In this document: positions 43,430 through 53,092 of the stretch, piece after piece | Position numbering within the stretch: position 1 is the stretch's first letter | How the letters are laid out: every line of letters starts with the position of its first letter | NCBI GenBank assembly: GCA_902790635.1 | Contig: CADASN010000007.1 | Coordinates: 16,542 to 80,541, forward strand | From: an uncultured Bacteroidia bacterium | GTDB taxonomy: Bacteria; Bacteroidota; Bacteroidia; Bacteroidales; UBA932 | Direction: 5' to 3' | DNA length: 64,000 bases | Translations under genes and position numbers: made by a program | The notes under the pieces: model-generated | What the model was told of the DNA's origin: nothing | The model's database searches: none | The model's input: the letters and a program-made list of their open reading frames with translations, nothing else

Positions 43430-43462
43430 AAACACGGGTAGCAGAAAACAGCACCCGTGTTT
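43430..43462. repeat. Hairpin related to the adjacent terminator
   Basis: AAACACGGGT (43430-43439) and ACCCGTGTTT (43453-43462) form a 10-bp stem, nearly identical to the stem at 43567-43603. It may be a duplicated terminator for the DPP4 operon. Confidence 0.6.
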
Positions 43463-43566
43463 ACCGTATTTATTGAACAGCAACTGATTAATCCATCACG
43501 GTTTTTTCGATGCTTGATGCAAGGTGGATTCGTGGTGGTTCATGCCATTGATTATCAATTAACGAC

Positions 43567-43603
43567 AAAAACACGGGTGTCTGAAATAGATACCCGTGTT
43601 TTT
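43567..43603. terminator. Bidirectional terminator before the esterase gene's 3' end
   Basis: Perfect 12-bp arms AAAAACACGGGT (43567-43578) and ACCCGTGTTTTT (43592-43603), with A/T tracts built into both arms, lie 42 nt past the esterase stop on the minus strand. Confidence 0.8.
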
Positions 43604-43644
43604 ACTTGTCGTTGAGAATCAGCGAATTTGCTGATTACAATGTT

Positions 43645-44865
<1,221 letters not shown>

Positions 44866-44983
44866 TTAGTTGGTTGTGAGATTGCAAATCTGCACCCCTA
44901 AGTTAGCAAGAATGGGGCCGACGGGATAGCAGAAATGCGTCAAAAGGTTTCATTTCCGCGCCGCTTCCCACCGGCGAAAACAG

Positions 44984-46459
44984 CTACCTGCCAGCGCGGG
45001 AGAGCGGTTCCGTGACCAGAAGCACGGAGGAGCCGTCGGCGAGGCGGCAGCCGAAGAGGTGGGCGTCGCCTCCGGGTGCGATGCCCAGTTTTTTCCGCAA
45101 GGCTTCGCTGCCCAGCGGGAGATTGCGGGCGGTGACTTCGGCGCGGGGGTAGCGTTTCCGCAAGTCCTTGAACGCCTTGGCGCCGAAAGGGAGCACGTCC
45201 CGGATGCGCCAGGCCTTGAAAAAGGGCGGGACGTCGTAGTCCTCGGGGGCGCCGGGAGGGGTTTCTGCCCCTGGCGAAGGAAAAACTGCGCTGCTGGGGG
45301 CGCAGGGGGCCGTTTCTGCCCCTGGCGGAGAGAAAACTGCGCTGCCGGGGGCGCAGGGGGCCGTTTCTGCCCCTGGCGGGTCAGGAAATAGGTACAGATG
45401 CGTGGAGTGTGCCAGTTTGCGCAGCCCCCAGCGCTCGCAGGGCAGGCGGAAGGCACCGGCCTTGAGCAGGGCGGGGCAAGGCTCCAGCAGCGTGTCGCCC
45501 GGCTGCAGCCCGACGGCATAGCTCACGGCTGCCGCCCGCTCCTCGAAAGGACGGAAGCGCATCGTGGCCGCGTCCGGTGCGGGTGTTTCCGGGGAAGGAG
45601 AACGCAAAGAAGAGACGACGATCTCGAGTGCGGCCGTGGCCGGATCCCGCCGGAGCAGGCAGAGCAGCTCCTTGACCTCGCCGTCGAGCTCCACGACGTG
45701 GATCTCCTGCAAGGCAGGTCCGAGCCTGTCGGCGAGCATCGAGAGGTCGGCCATCGGGGAGAGTTTGAGCAGGACGGCCGGGGCCTTCTGCAGCAACAAA
45801 GGGAGCAGGGTCAGGATGTCCGGGGTGCAGTCCTCCAACAGGAAAACCTTGCGTCCGGCGGCGTCCCGGCGCGCCGGATCGGCATAGATCAGGTCCGCCT
45901 CCGGCAAATCAGTCTCCGGCGTCACTGCCTCGCAACGCAGCTCGATATTCCCGGCGCCCAGCCGGGCGAAATTCCGCTCCGCTGCCGCCGCCAGCTCCGC
46001 ATCCCGTTCGTAGTACACCACCCGCTCCGCCACCTTTGATAACCCCCACGAATCAACCCCCAAGCCTCCGGTCAGGTCAAGAATTGACCTTATAGGCGCC
46101 TTCGCGTCGCTCAACCTGTCGTAGCCATGTTCAGCCGGAGCAGGCAGTGCTGCACGCAAAACCGTGCCGCCCGTGGCATCGTGAACGGGAGGAGCCCAAC
46201 CACCAGGTTGGGAGGGATAGCGCGAAGCGCATAGTTTTGCGGCAGCAACTGCCTGTCCGGCTAAGTGTGCTTTGTAAAGAGCCGTGGCGGAGGAGGAGCA
46301 TTGTTCGAGGGAGAGGGCGGAGGGAAATTCGAGCGGGTCGAGTCCGGCGTCACGGCGCGCGGCATCCGCGGCGGCCCATTCGGGCAGCTTCCGGGCTACC
46401 TTGTGTGCCCGGTCGCCGTCCAAGTCCTGCAAAATATCCGCAAAACTCCGTTTCATCAT
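44984..46459 (-). CDS. Class I SAM methyltransferase with THUMP-like domain, carrying two in-frame repeat insertions
   Basis: A 491-residue protein; the ATG at 46459 is preferred over the in-frame GTG at 46462. The methyltransferase core has ILDLTGGLGVDSWGLS (SAM motif I) and DLIYADPARRDAAGRKVFLLEDCTPDI, both typical of the THUMP-like-domain family. The C-terminal part (EVTARNLPLGSEALRKKLGI) is the THUMP-like RNA-binding domain. The probable role is RNA methylation. Relatives are around 390-400 residues. The excess is explained by two non-conserved segments: residues about 66-109 between YKAHLA and SILDLTGG, and about 360-400 between THLYLFPD and YDVPPFF. Both coincide with repeat elements, yet the frame is intact. 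Confidence 0.85.
   Translation of the reverse strand: MMKRSFADILQDLDGDRAHKVARKLPEWAAADAARRDAGLDPLEFPSALSLEQCSSSATALYKAHLAGQAVAAAKLCASRYPSQPGGWAPPVHDATGGTVLRAALPAPAEHGYDRLSDAKAPIRSILDLTGGLGVDSWGLSKVAERVVYYERDAELAAAAERNFARLGAGNIELRCEAVTPETDLPEADLIYADPARRDAAGRKVFLLEDCTPDILTLLPLLLQKAPAVLLKLSPMADLSMLADRLGPALQEIHVVELDGEVKELLCLLRRDPATAALEIVVSSLRSPSPETPAPDAATMRFRPFEERAAAVSYAVGLQPGDTLLEPCPALLKAGAFRLPCERWGLRKLAHSTHLYLFPDPPGAETAPCAPGSAVFSPPGAETAPCAPSSAVFPSPGAETPPGAPEDYDVPPFFKAWRIRDVLPFGAKAFKDLRKRYPRAEVTARNLPLGSEALRKKLGIAPGGDAHLFGCRLADGSSVLLVTEPLSRAGR
45261..45380 (-). repeat. 51-bp in-frame tandem repeat inside the methyltransferase gene
   Basis: GTTTCTGCCCCTGGCG begins units at 45261, 45312 and 45363, exactly 51 bp apart, two full copies and a partial third. 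On the minus strand each encodes 17 residues (PPGAETAPCAPGSAVFS and variants). The CCGCCAGGGGCA core matches hairpin arms at 18066-18152. Confidence 0.9.
46133..46262. repeat. Palindromic element in frame inside the methyltransferase gene
   Basis: Arms of about 30 nt (46133-46162 and 46234-46262; shared core CAGGCAG) pair with three single-base indels. Inside are CCCAACCACCAGGTTGGG and a GCGCTTCGCGC-type hairpin. The arm sequence CCGGACAG..CAG..TGCCGC and the GCTTCGC module resemble the free-standing palindrome at 33394-33478. Confidence 0.8.
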
Positions 46460-46490
46460 CACAAAAGTAACATTTTCTCCGATTTTTTCT

Positions 46491-46498
46491 TATATTTG
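46491..46498 (+). promoter_or_regulatory. -7 box for pgm
   Basis: TATATTTG, 51 nt before the pgm ATG, within the short gap to the divergent methyltransferase gene. The -33 region is T-rich but has no exact TTTG. Confidence 0.5.
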
Positions 46499-46549
46499 AC
46501 AAATCTGTATGCGAGCAGAAAAGAACGAACACAAAACGAGATAACCAGT

Positions 46550-48214
46550 ATGAAAGAATTTGAACTGAGAGCCCAGAAGTGGCTCGACGGTGACTTCGAC
46601 CAGGAGACCAAACTCAAGATCATCCAGCTCCGCAACAGCGATCCCGCGGGCTTCGAGGATGCTTTCTACAAGAATCTGGAGTTCGGCACGGGCGGCCTGC
46701 GCGGCATCATGGGCGTAGGTACCAACCGGATGAACCGCTACACGGTCGGCATGGCCACCCAGGGTCTGGCCAACTACATCCTCTCCCACTACGATGGCGA
46801 TGACCCGAAGGTGTGCATTTCCTATGACTCCCGCAACAACAGCAAGGAATTCGCCCGCATCACCGCCGACGTCCTGTCGAACAACGGCATCCATGTCTAT
46901 ATCTTCGACAACATCCGCCCGACGCCCGAGATGAGCTATGCGGTCCGGCTGAAAGAGGCCGTGGCCGGCGTGATGATCACCGCTTCCCACAACCCCAAAG
47001 AATACAACGGCTACAAGGTCAGCTGGTCCGACGGCGGACAGGTGACCTCCCCGGTGGACAAGGAGATCGTGGCCGAGGTGGCCAAGATCACGGACCCTTC
47101 GATGGTCAAGTTCGAAGCCGGCCTGCGTTGCGGCGGCATCGAGGCGATGGGCGCCGACGTGGACGAGTGCTACCTGCGCGACCTCCTCTCCCTGAGCCTG
47201 AGTCCCGAGCTCTGCCGCAAGCACGGCGACATGAAGATCGTCTATACCCCGCTTCACGGCTGCGGTGTCCGTCTGATCCCGGAGATCCTGCACCGCAAGG
47301 GTTTCAAGAACGTCATCAATGTCCCCGCACAGGACATCTCCGACGGTGACTTCCCGACGGTCGTCTCCCCAAATCCCGAGGAGCCCGCAGCCCTCAAGAT
47401 GGCCCTGGAGCGCGCTGACGAGACGGGCGCCGACCTCGTCATGGGGTCCGACCCGGACGCCGACCGCCTGGGCATCGCCGTGCGCGACAACGAAGGCAAG
47501 ATGGTCCTCTTCAACGGCAACCAGACTGCCGCCATGCTGACCTACTACATCCTGAACCGCTGGAATGACCTGCACAAGCTCGGCGAAGGCAAATACGTGG
47601 TCAAGACCATCGTCACCACGGAGCTCATCACTGACATCTGCAAGAGCTTCAACGTCCCCGTGTACAATGTCCTCACGGGCTTCAAATACATCGCCGAAGT
47701 GGTCAAGCGCAACAAATCCGAAGGCGGCGAATTCATCTGCGGCGGCGAAGAGAGCTACGGCTTCAACGTCGGCGAGTTCGTCCGCGACAAGGATGCGCAG
47801 GTCAGCGCGATGATGGTGGCCGAGTGCGCCGCCTGGGCCGCCGAGCAGGGCCTGTCCCTCTATCAGCTGATGCAGCGGATCTACCGCGAATACGGCTACC
47901 GCAAGGAGGGCCTCGTGTCCGTGGTGCGCAAAGGCATCTCCGGTGCCCGGGAGATCCAGCAGATGATGGTAGACCTGCGGGCCAACCCGCCCAAGGAGCT
48001 CGCCGGTTCCCCGGTCACGAAGGTGATCGACTACCTGGAGCCGGAGAAGACCGGCCAGCCGTCCTCCAATGTCCTGCAGTTCTTCAACGCGGCGGGCGAC
48101 GTCGTGTCGGTGCGTCCTTCCGGGACCGAGCCCAAGATCAAGTTCTACTTCGGGGCCAAGGGCGACGATGCGGACGACAAGATCGCGGCACTCAGAAAAC
48201 AGCTTTGCGAATAA
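46550..48214 (+). CDS. pgm: Phosphoglucomutase/phosphomannomutase
   Basis: A 554-residue alpha-D-phosphohexomutase. It interconverts glucose 1-phosphate and glucose 6-phosphate (or the mannose pair), linking glycolysis to polysaccharide precursors. The ATG at 46550 gives the standard N-terminus. The four domain motifs are present: catalytic Ser in TASHNPKEYNGYK (about 145), metal loop GSDPDADRLGIAV (about 300), sugar loop GGEESYGF (about 398) and phosphate loop VRPSGTEPKIKFYF (about 525). It stands next to a divergent methyltransferase and 19 nt before the EF-hand gene. Confidence 0.94.
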   Translation: MKEFELRAQKWLDGDFDQETKLKIIQLRNSDPAGFEDAFYKNLEFGTGGLRGIMGVGTNRMNRYTVGMATQGLANYILSHYDGDDPKVCISYDSRNNSKEFARITADVLSNNGIHVYIFDNIRPTPEMSYAVRLKEAVAGVMITASHNPKEYNGYKVSWSDGGQVTSPVDKEIVAEVAKITDPSMVKFEAGLRCGGIEAMGADVDECYLRDLLSLSLSPELCRKHGDMKIVYTPLHGCGVRLIPEILHRKGFKNVINVPAQDISDGDFPTVVSPNPEEPAALKMALERADETGADLVMGSDPDADRLGIAVRDNEGKMVLFNGNQTAAMLTYYILNRWNDLHKLGEGKYVVKTIVTTELITDICKSFNVPVYNVLTGFKYIAEVVKRNKSEGGEFICGGEESYGFNVGEFVRDKDAQVSAMMVAECAAWAAEQGLSLYQLMQRIYREYGYRKEGLVSVVRKGISGAREIQQMMVDLRANPPKELAGSPVTKVIDYLEPEKTGQPSSNVLQFFNAAGDVVSVRPSGTEPKIKFYFGAKGDDADDKIAALRKQLCE

Positions 48215-48233
48215 TCTTTAACCCTATAGCAAT

Positions 48234-48710
48234 ATGGCATCTATTTCCGACCTTATCCTGCAGCAAGTCAAATCTTCGACTGCCGCTGTCCAGATCCCTT
48301 CCGCCGCCCAGAACCAGGTCCTCAACGGCCTTTCTTCCTCCATTCTCGGGAGCCTGACCCAGACGGCCGCCCAGCCCGGCGGCGTGGACCTGATCAAGAA
48401 CCTGCTCTCCGGCAAGGCGAATGCCGCTACCAGCCCCGTGACGAAGCTGGCCGGCAGCCTCTTCACCACCAACGTGCTGAAGAATCTCAACCTCGGAACC
48501 GCGATGAACGGAACCCTCTCCGGTCTGGTCCCCAAGATCATGTCCAGCCTGTCCACCATCATCCGCGACCGTGATGGGGACGGCGACGTGGATCTCAACG
48601 ACATCCTCCTCTCGCTGCGCGGCGGTGCCGGCGGCGGCATCCTCGGAGGCGGTGGCGGCGGCATCCTCGGTGCAGCCACCTCCATCCTCGGCGGGATCCT
48701 GAAGAAATAA
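48234..48710 (+). CDS. Small protein with one EF-hand-like calcium loop and a glycine-rich tail
   Basis: A 158-residue protein with no signal peptide. The N-terminal about 105 residues are Ser/Ala/Leu-rich helices (VKSSTAAVQIPSAAQNQVLNG), reminiscent of DUF937/YidB-like proteins. Then comes DRDGDGDVDLNDIL (about 121-134), a canonical DxDxDGxxxxxD calcium loop as in EF-hands and dockerins, but only one. The tail is GGILGGGGGGILGAATSILGGILKK, amphipathic and glycine-rich. The function is not known. It follows pgm by 19 nt and may be cotranscribed. Confidence 0.7.
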   Translation: MASISDLILQQVKSSTAAVQIPSAAQNQVLNGLSSSILGSLTQTAAQPGGVDLIKNLLSGKANAATSPVTKLAGSLFTTNVLKNLNLGTAMNGTLSGLVPKIMSSLSTIIRDRDGDGDVDLNDILLSLRGGAGGGILGGGGGGILGAATSILGGILKK

Positions 48711-48724
48711 GGGAAACCCCCGGG

Positions 48725-49357
48725 TCAAGCCCCGGTAAACTCTTTACACCACTGCGTGAGCGGACAGCTCGCGCAGTTTGGTTTTTGTGCGGTGCAGACG
48801 TAGCGTCCGTGCAGGATCAGCCAGTGGTGCGCGATGGGCCGGAGCTCTGCGGGAATGTGCTTCTCCAGGTCCAGTTCGACGGCGCGCGGGGTTGTCCCGC
48901 GGGACAGGCCCAGGCGCCGCGAGACGCGGAATACATGCGTGTCCACGGCAATGACCGGCTCGCCCCAGGTGATCGAAGCGACGACATTGGCTGTCTTGCG
49001 CCCCACACCGGGAAGTTTCATCAATTCATCGATGTCCGACGGCACCCGGCCGTCGAAATCCGCCATCAACATGCGGGCCATCCCGACCAGATGGCGGGCT
49101 TTGCTGTTGGGGTAGGAGATCGAACGGATCAGCTCATAGACCTCCTCTTCGGTGGCGGCGGCCAGGGCTTCCGGGGTGGGATAGGCGGAGAAAAGGGCCG
49201 GCGTGGTCATGTTCACGCGTTTGTCCGTGCACTGGGCGGAAAGGATCACGGCAACGAGCAGCTGGAAAGGGGAGTCGAAATGCAGTTCCGACTCTGCGAT
49301 GGGAACATGGTCCCGGAAATAGCCAAAGATGGATTTGTAGCGCTGAGCGAGGGTCAT
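48725..49357 (-). CDS. nth: Endonuclease III
   Basis: A 210-residue base-excision repair enzyme (DNA glycosylase/AP lyase for oxidised pyrimidines). The helix-hairpin-helix LPGVGRKTANVV (about 114-125) contains the catalytic Lys, VDTHVFRVSRRLGL (about 138) the catalytic Asp, and the C-terminus the [4Fe-4S] cluster pattern C-x6-C-x2-C-x5-C (CTAQKPNCASCPLTQWC). It overlaps the ftsE stop by 4 nt, so it is translated from the same message. Confidence 0.96.
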   Translation of the reverse strand: MTLAQRYKSIFGYFRDHVPIAESELHFDSPFQLLVAVILSAQCTDKRVNMTTPALFSAYPTPEALAAATEEEVYELIRSISYPNSKARHLVGMARMLMADFDGRVPSDIDELMKLPGVGRKTANVVASITWGEPVIAVDTHVFRVSRRLGLSRGTTPRAVELDLEKHIPAELRPIAHHWLILHGRYVCTAQKPNCASCPLTQWCKEFTGA

Positions 49358-50040
49358 AATGTGATCTCCCGGCAGGTCTCATCCCGGGTCTCGAAGATGC
49401 GGCCTGGATAGCGGGTGCAGATGGAACGGTTGTGGGTGACCATGACGATGGCCGTGCCTTTCTCCCGGTTGATCTGGTTGAGCAGCTGGAGGATCTCCTC
49501 GGCGGTCTCGCCGTCCAGGTTGCCGGTGGGCTCGTCCGCGAGGATGAGTTCAGGGTCGTTGAGGATGGCCCGGGCGATGGCGATGCGCTGCTGCTCTCCG
49601 CCGGAGAGCTGGTGTGGCATCTTGTGGGCCTTGGTCTGCATGCCGACGGCATCCAGTACCTCGGAGATCCGCCGGGCGATGGCGGAGGCGTCTTTCCAGC
49701 CCGTCGCCTTGAGCACGAAGGAGAGATTGTCTTCGACGCTCCGGTCCATCAAGAGCTGGAAATCCTGGAAGACGACCCCGAGACGGCGGCGCAGCCGTGG
49801 CACTTCTTTTGCGCGTATCTTGGCCAGGTTGAAGCCGCAGACCTGCCCCTCGCCCTTGCCCAGGCGGTTCTCCGCCGTGATCGTGCGGAAGATGGAGGTC
49901 TTGCCGCTGCCGACCTTGCCTACGATATAGACGATCTGGCCGGGATAAACCTGGAGATCAAGTCCGTAAACGACGACACTCTCACCGTTGAGGATGTCGG
50001 CGTCGGTGAAGGAAATGACCGGGGTGCTGTTTTCTTCCAT
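49354..50040 (-). CDS. ftsE: Cell-division ABC ATPase FtsE
   Basis: A 228-residue ATPase. The ATG at 50040 ([13 protein letters not shown]) is preferred over 50103, which would run through the promoter. Walker A is GKVGSGKTS (about 45), the Q-loop region [20 protein letters not shown] is typical of FtsE, the signature is [10 protein letters not shown] and Walker [12 protein letters not shown]. With FtsX it activates septal peptidoglycan hydrolases. No ftsX is adjacent, and the next gene is nth (4-nt overlap), so the pairing with FtsX is from family knowledge. Confidence 0.9.
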   Translation of the reverse strand: MEENSTPVISFTDADILNGESVVVYGLDLQVYPGQIVYIVGKVGSGKTSIFRTITAENRLGKGEGQVCGFNLAKIRAKEVPRLRRRLGVVFQDFQLLMDRSVEDNLSFVLKATGWKDASAIARRISEVLDAVGMQTKAHKMPHQLSGGEQQRIAIARAILNDPELILADEPTGNLDGETAEEILQLLNQINREKGTAIVMVTHNRSICTRYPGRIFETRDETCREITL

Positions 50041-50070
50041 ATCCGGGTAAAAATAATTTGATGCACCCTG

Positions 50071-50104
50071 CAAATATAGCGCAAAAATGAGTAAATTTGT
50101 CAAA
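50071..50104. promoter_or_regulatory. Overlapping divergent promoters for ftsE-nth and the 990-residue TPR gene
   Basis: Minus strand: TTTG (50104-50101), 22 nt, TATATTTG (50078-50071), serving ftsE. Plus strand: TAAATTTG (50092-50099), serving the TPR gene that starts at 50116. The plus -7 box lies within the minus promoter spacer. Confidence 0.55.
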
Positions 50105-50115
50105 TTGGAAAATTT

Positions 50116-53088
50116 ATGAACGTGAAATCACTGGTGGCCACCTTGCTTGCGGTCACGATCTGCTCAGCTTCCCTGACGGCGGGGGCCCCCGGCGGGCTCC
50201 GGACATACCGTCAGGCAGTCCGGCTCTACGAGAACGGAATGTACGAACAGGCGCGGACCCTTTTCGCCACGATGGAAGGAGACCCGCTCTGCGACGGCTA
50301 TGCGGTCCTCTGTGCGCTCAAGATGCGTTCGGCTGAGTATCAGGAACTTTTCTCTGCCTACCGCCTGCGCTATCCGTCCTCCCGCCTGTCGGGCCTGCTG
50401 CATTTCGAGAACGCCCGGATCCTCTTTGACGACGGCAAATACCAGCAGGCGGCGACCGAATTCACGTTCGTCCCGGCAGAAGACCTGCCGGTCGCAGACC
50501 GCCCCGAATACTTCTTCAAGTGCGGCTTCTCCGCTTTCTCCCTGGGACAGTACGCCGAAGCTTCCCGCTTTTTCTCCCAGCTGGATGCCCTGCCGGCGTC
50601 CGAATACACCCCTTCGGGGAATTATTTCAGCGGCGTGATGCTCTATGAGAACAAGCAGTTCGCCGAGGCCGAAGCGCTGTTCAAGAAGGCTGCTTCCGAC
50701 AAGCGTTTCAAGGACTTGACGGACTTCTTCATCGTGGACTGCGAATTCAACCAGAACAACTACGATTACGTCATCAGCGAAGGGGAGAAGCTCTATCCCA
50801 CGCTCCCGGAGGCCCGGCGCGAGCGCCTGGCCCGCATCCTCTCGGAATCCTTCCTGATCAAGGGCGAACCCGAAAAGGCCCGGATGTACTACGACGATCT
50901 CTCCCGCAAGGAGATGAACCGCAAGGATTATTTCTACGCCGGCACGGTGCTCTATTCGGTGGATGATTATGCCGGAGCGATCGAGAATTTCACGAAGATG
51001 GAGGACCGCAGCGACTCGCTGGGGCAGGTGGCCAATTACCACCTGGCCAATGCCTACTACCGGACGCACGACCAGGTGTCGGCCATGGGGGCCTTCTATG
51101 ATGCCTCCTCGGTTGATTTCGACCCCGAGATCACGGAAGACGCCGCGTTCAACTATGCCAAGCTGGCCTTCGACCTCAACAAGGACACTTCCGGCTTCGC
51201 CCGTTACATCCGGCGCTGGTCCACCAAGGCCCGCGGCGACCAGATCTACGGCTACATGGCCCTGGCCGCCCTGGTGGACCGGGACTATGCCGGTGCGGTG
51301 GAGGCTTACGACAACATCGAGGAGCTGACGCCCGATATGCGCAGCAATTACACGAAAGCCAATTTCCTCCGGGGCGAGCAGCTCTTCTCCAACGGCTCGT
51401 ACCGGGATGCGGTCCCGTTCTTCCGGGCGACGGCCTATTATGTCCCCAGGACCGACCGCTTCAACCAGCTGGCGCGCTACTGGACCGGCGAAGCCGAATA
51501 CCGGGCCGGCAATTATGACGGGGCCGCCAGCACCTTCACCGACTTGCACAACGCCTCCGGTCTGTACGGCACGGACGAAGGCAAACTGCTGCCTTACAAC
51601 ATCGGCTACTGCTATTTCAAGCAGGGCGACTATACCAACGCCGCCCGCTGGTTCGACACCTACATCGCTACCGGCGAACCGCTGTACCGGGAGGATGCCC
51701 TGAACCGGCGCGCCGACTGCGATTTCGGCCGGAAGGACTACCGCTCGGCCGTCACTTCCTACCAGAAGGTCCTGACGGAGTTCTTCTCCCCGGACGACAT
51801 CTATCCGTATTACCAGCAGGCGATTGCCTACGGCCTGACGGGCGACCGGCGCCGCAAGGTGAGCACCCTGCTGCACGTCGAGGACGCATCGCCGAAGGCG
51901 CCGCTTTATGACGAAGCGTGCTACGAGCTCGGCCGCGCCCAGATGGACCTGAAGACGAACAACGACGCGATCCGGACCTTCACCCGCCTGCGCGAGAACA
52001 CCGGCGACAACACCTATGTCGCCCGGGCGCTGATCGGCCTGGGAATGGTCTATCGCAATATGTCCGATTATGATGCGGCCCTGGAGAACTACAAGAAAGT
52101 GGTCTCGCTGATGCCGCAGAGTGAATACGCGGAGGAGGCGATGCTGGCGATCGAATCCATCTACCAGACCCGCCGCCAGCCGGAGAAGTTCCTCGAATAC
52201 GTGGAAGAGAATTCCTTGGCGCAGAACCGCAGCGATTCCGACCGCGAGAAAATGTATTTCAACACCGCCGAGCAGCTCTACCTGGGCGGCAACCACCAGC
52301 AGGCGATCCCCACCTTGCGCAAATATCTGGAGAACTATCCGGACGGCGCGGACCTGCACCAGGCTGAGTTCTACCTCGCCGAGTCCTATAACGCCCTGGG
52401 CGAGAAGGAAAAGGCCGTGGACTATTATGCCAGGGCGGCGGCTTCCGAATCGGGATATTCGTTTGCGGAGATGGCGCGGGCCCGGTACGCGGACCTCTCC
52501 TTCGGCCTCGAGCGGTATCAAGATGCCTACAAGGGCTATCAGACCCTGCTTTCCATGGCACGGATGGACGAGCTCAAGCAGGCGGCCCGTGTGGGCATGA
52601 TGCGCTCCGCCTACCGCAGCAAGGACTACCAGTCCGCCATCCAGGCGGCGGATGTCCTGAAGGAGGAGAGCGGCTTGTCTGCCGATGTGCAGCAGGAAGC
52701 CCTCTATACCAAGGCCAAGTCCTGCCTTGCGGTCTCCCGCCGGGACGAGGCGATTGCCCTGTTCAAGCAGCTCAGCGCCAATCCGACGACGGATATCGGC
52801 GCCGAATCCGAGTACCGCGTCATCCAGAACCTCTATGACACGGGTAAATTCTCCGCTGTCGATGACGAGGTCTATGCCTTCTCCCAGAAGGCCGGCGGCC
52901 AGTCCTACTGGCTGGCCCGCGCCTATGTGGTACTGGGAGACGCCTTCGCCGAGCGCGGCCAGTACGCCCAGGCCAAGGCCACGTTTGAGAGCCTGCGTGA
53001 CGGCTACGAGCCCGAGAACGGCTCGGATGATGTATCAGAAAATGTCAAGATGAGACTCGAACGTCTCGCTACCTTAATGCAAAAATAA
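50116..53088 (+). CDS. Large exported TPR protein
   Basis: A 990-residue protein with a signal peptide (MNVKSLVATLLAVTICSASLTAGA). Almost the whole chain is built of tetratricopeptide-like repeats (for example NYHLANAYYRTHDQVSAMGAFYDASSVDF and YYFKQG-DYTNAARWFDTYIATG style units), including the paired TPR_6 type seen in BamD/YbgF-like proteins. Bacteroidota genomes commonly carry one such roughly 1000-residue periplasmic scaffold. The outer-membrane barrel gene begins 4 nt after the stop, implying that the two proteins work together at the outer membrane. The precise function is unknown. Confidence 0.85.
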   Translation: MNVKSLVATLLAVTICSASLTAGAPGGLRTYRQAVRLYENGMYEQARTLFATMEGDPLCDGYAVLCALKMRSAEYQELFSAYRLRYPSSRLSGLLHFENARILFDDGKYQQAATEFTFVPAEDLPVADRPEYFFKCGFSAFSLGQYAEASRFFSQLDALPASEYTPSGNYFSGVMLYENKQFAEAEALFKKAASDKRFKDLTDFFIVDCEFNQNNYDYVISEGEKLYPTLPEARRERLARILSESFLIKGEPEKARMYYDDLSRKEMNRKDYFYAGTVLYSVDDYAGAIENFTKMEDRSDSLGQVANYHLANAYYRTHDQVSAMGAFYDASSVDFDPEITEDAAFNYAKLAFDLNKDTSGFARYIRRWSTKARGDQIYGYMALAALVDRDYAGAVEAYDNIEELTPDMRSNYTKANFLRGEQLFSNGSYRDAVPFFRATAYYVPRTDRFNQLARYWTGEAEYRAGNYDGAASTFTDLHNASGLYGTDEGKLLPYNIGYCYFKQGDYTNAARWFDTYIATGEPLYREDALNRRADCDFGRKDYRSAVTSYQKVLTEFFSPDDIYPYYQQAIAYGLTGDRRRKVSTLLHVEDASPKAPLYDEACYELGRAQMDLKTNNDAIRTFTRLRENTGDNTYVARALIGLGMVYRNMSDYDAALENYKKVVSLMPQSEYAEEAMLAIESIYQTRRQPEKFLEYVEENSLAQNRSDSDREKMYFNTAEQLYLGGNHQQAIPTLRKYLENYPDGADLHQAEFYLAESYNALGEKEKAVDYYARAAASESGYSFAEMARARYADLSFGLERYQDAYKGYQTLLSMARMDELKQAARVGMMRSAYRSKDYQSAIQAADVLKEESGLSADVQQEALYTKAKSCLAVSRRDEAIALFKQLSANPTTDIGAESEYRVIQNLYDTGKFSAVDDEVYAFSQKAGGQSYWLARAYVVLGDAFAERGQYAQAKATFESLRDGYEPENGSDDVSENVKMRLERLATLMQK

Positions 53089-53092
53089 CAGT

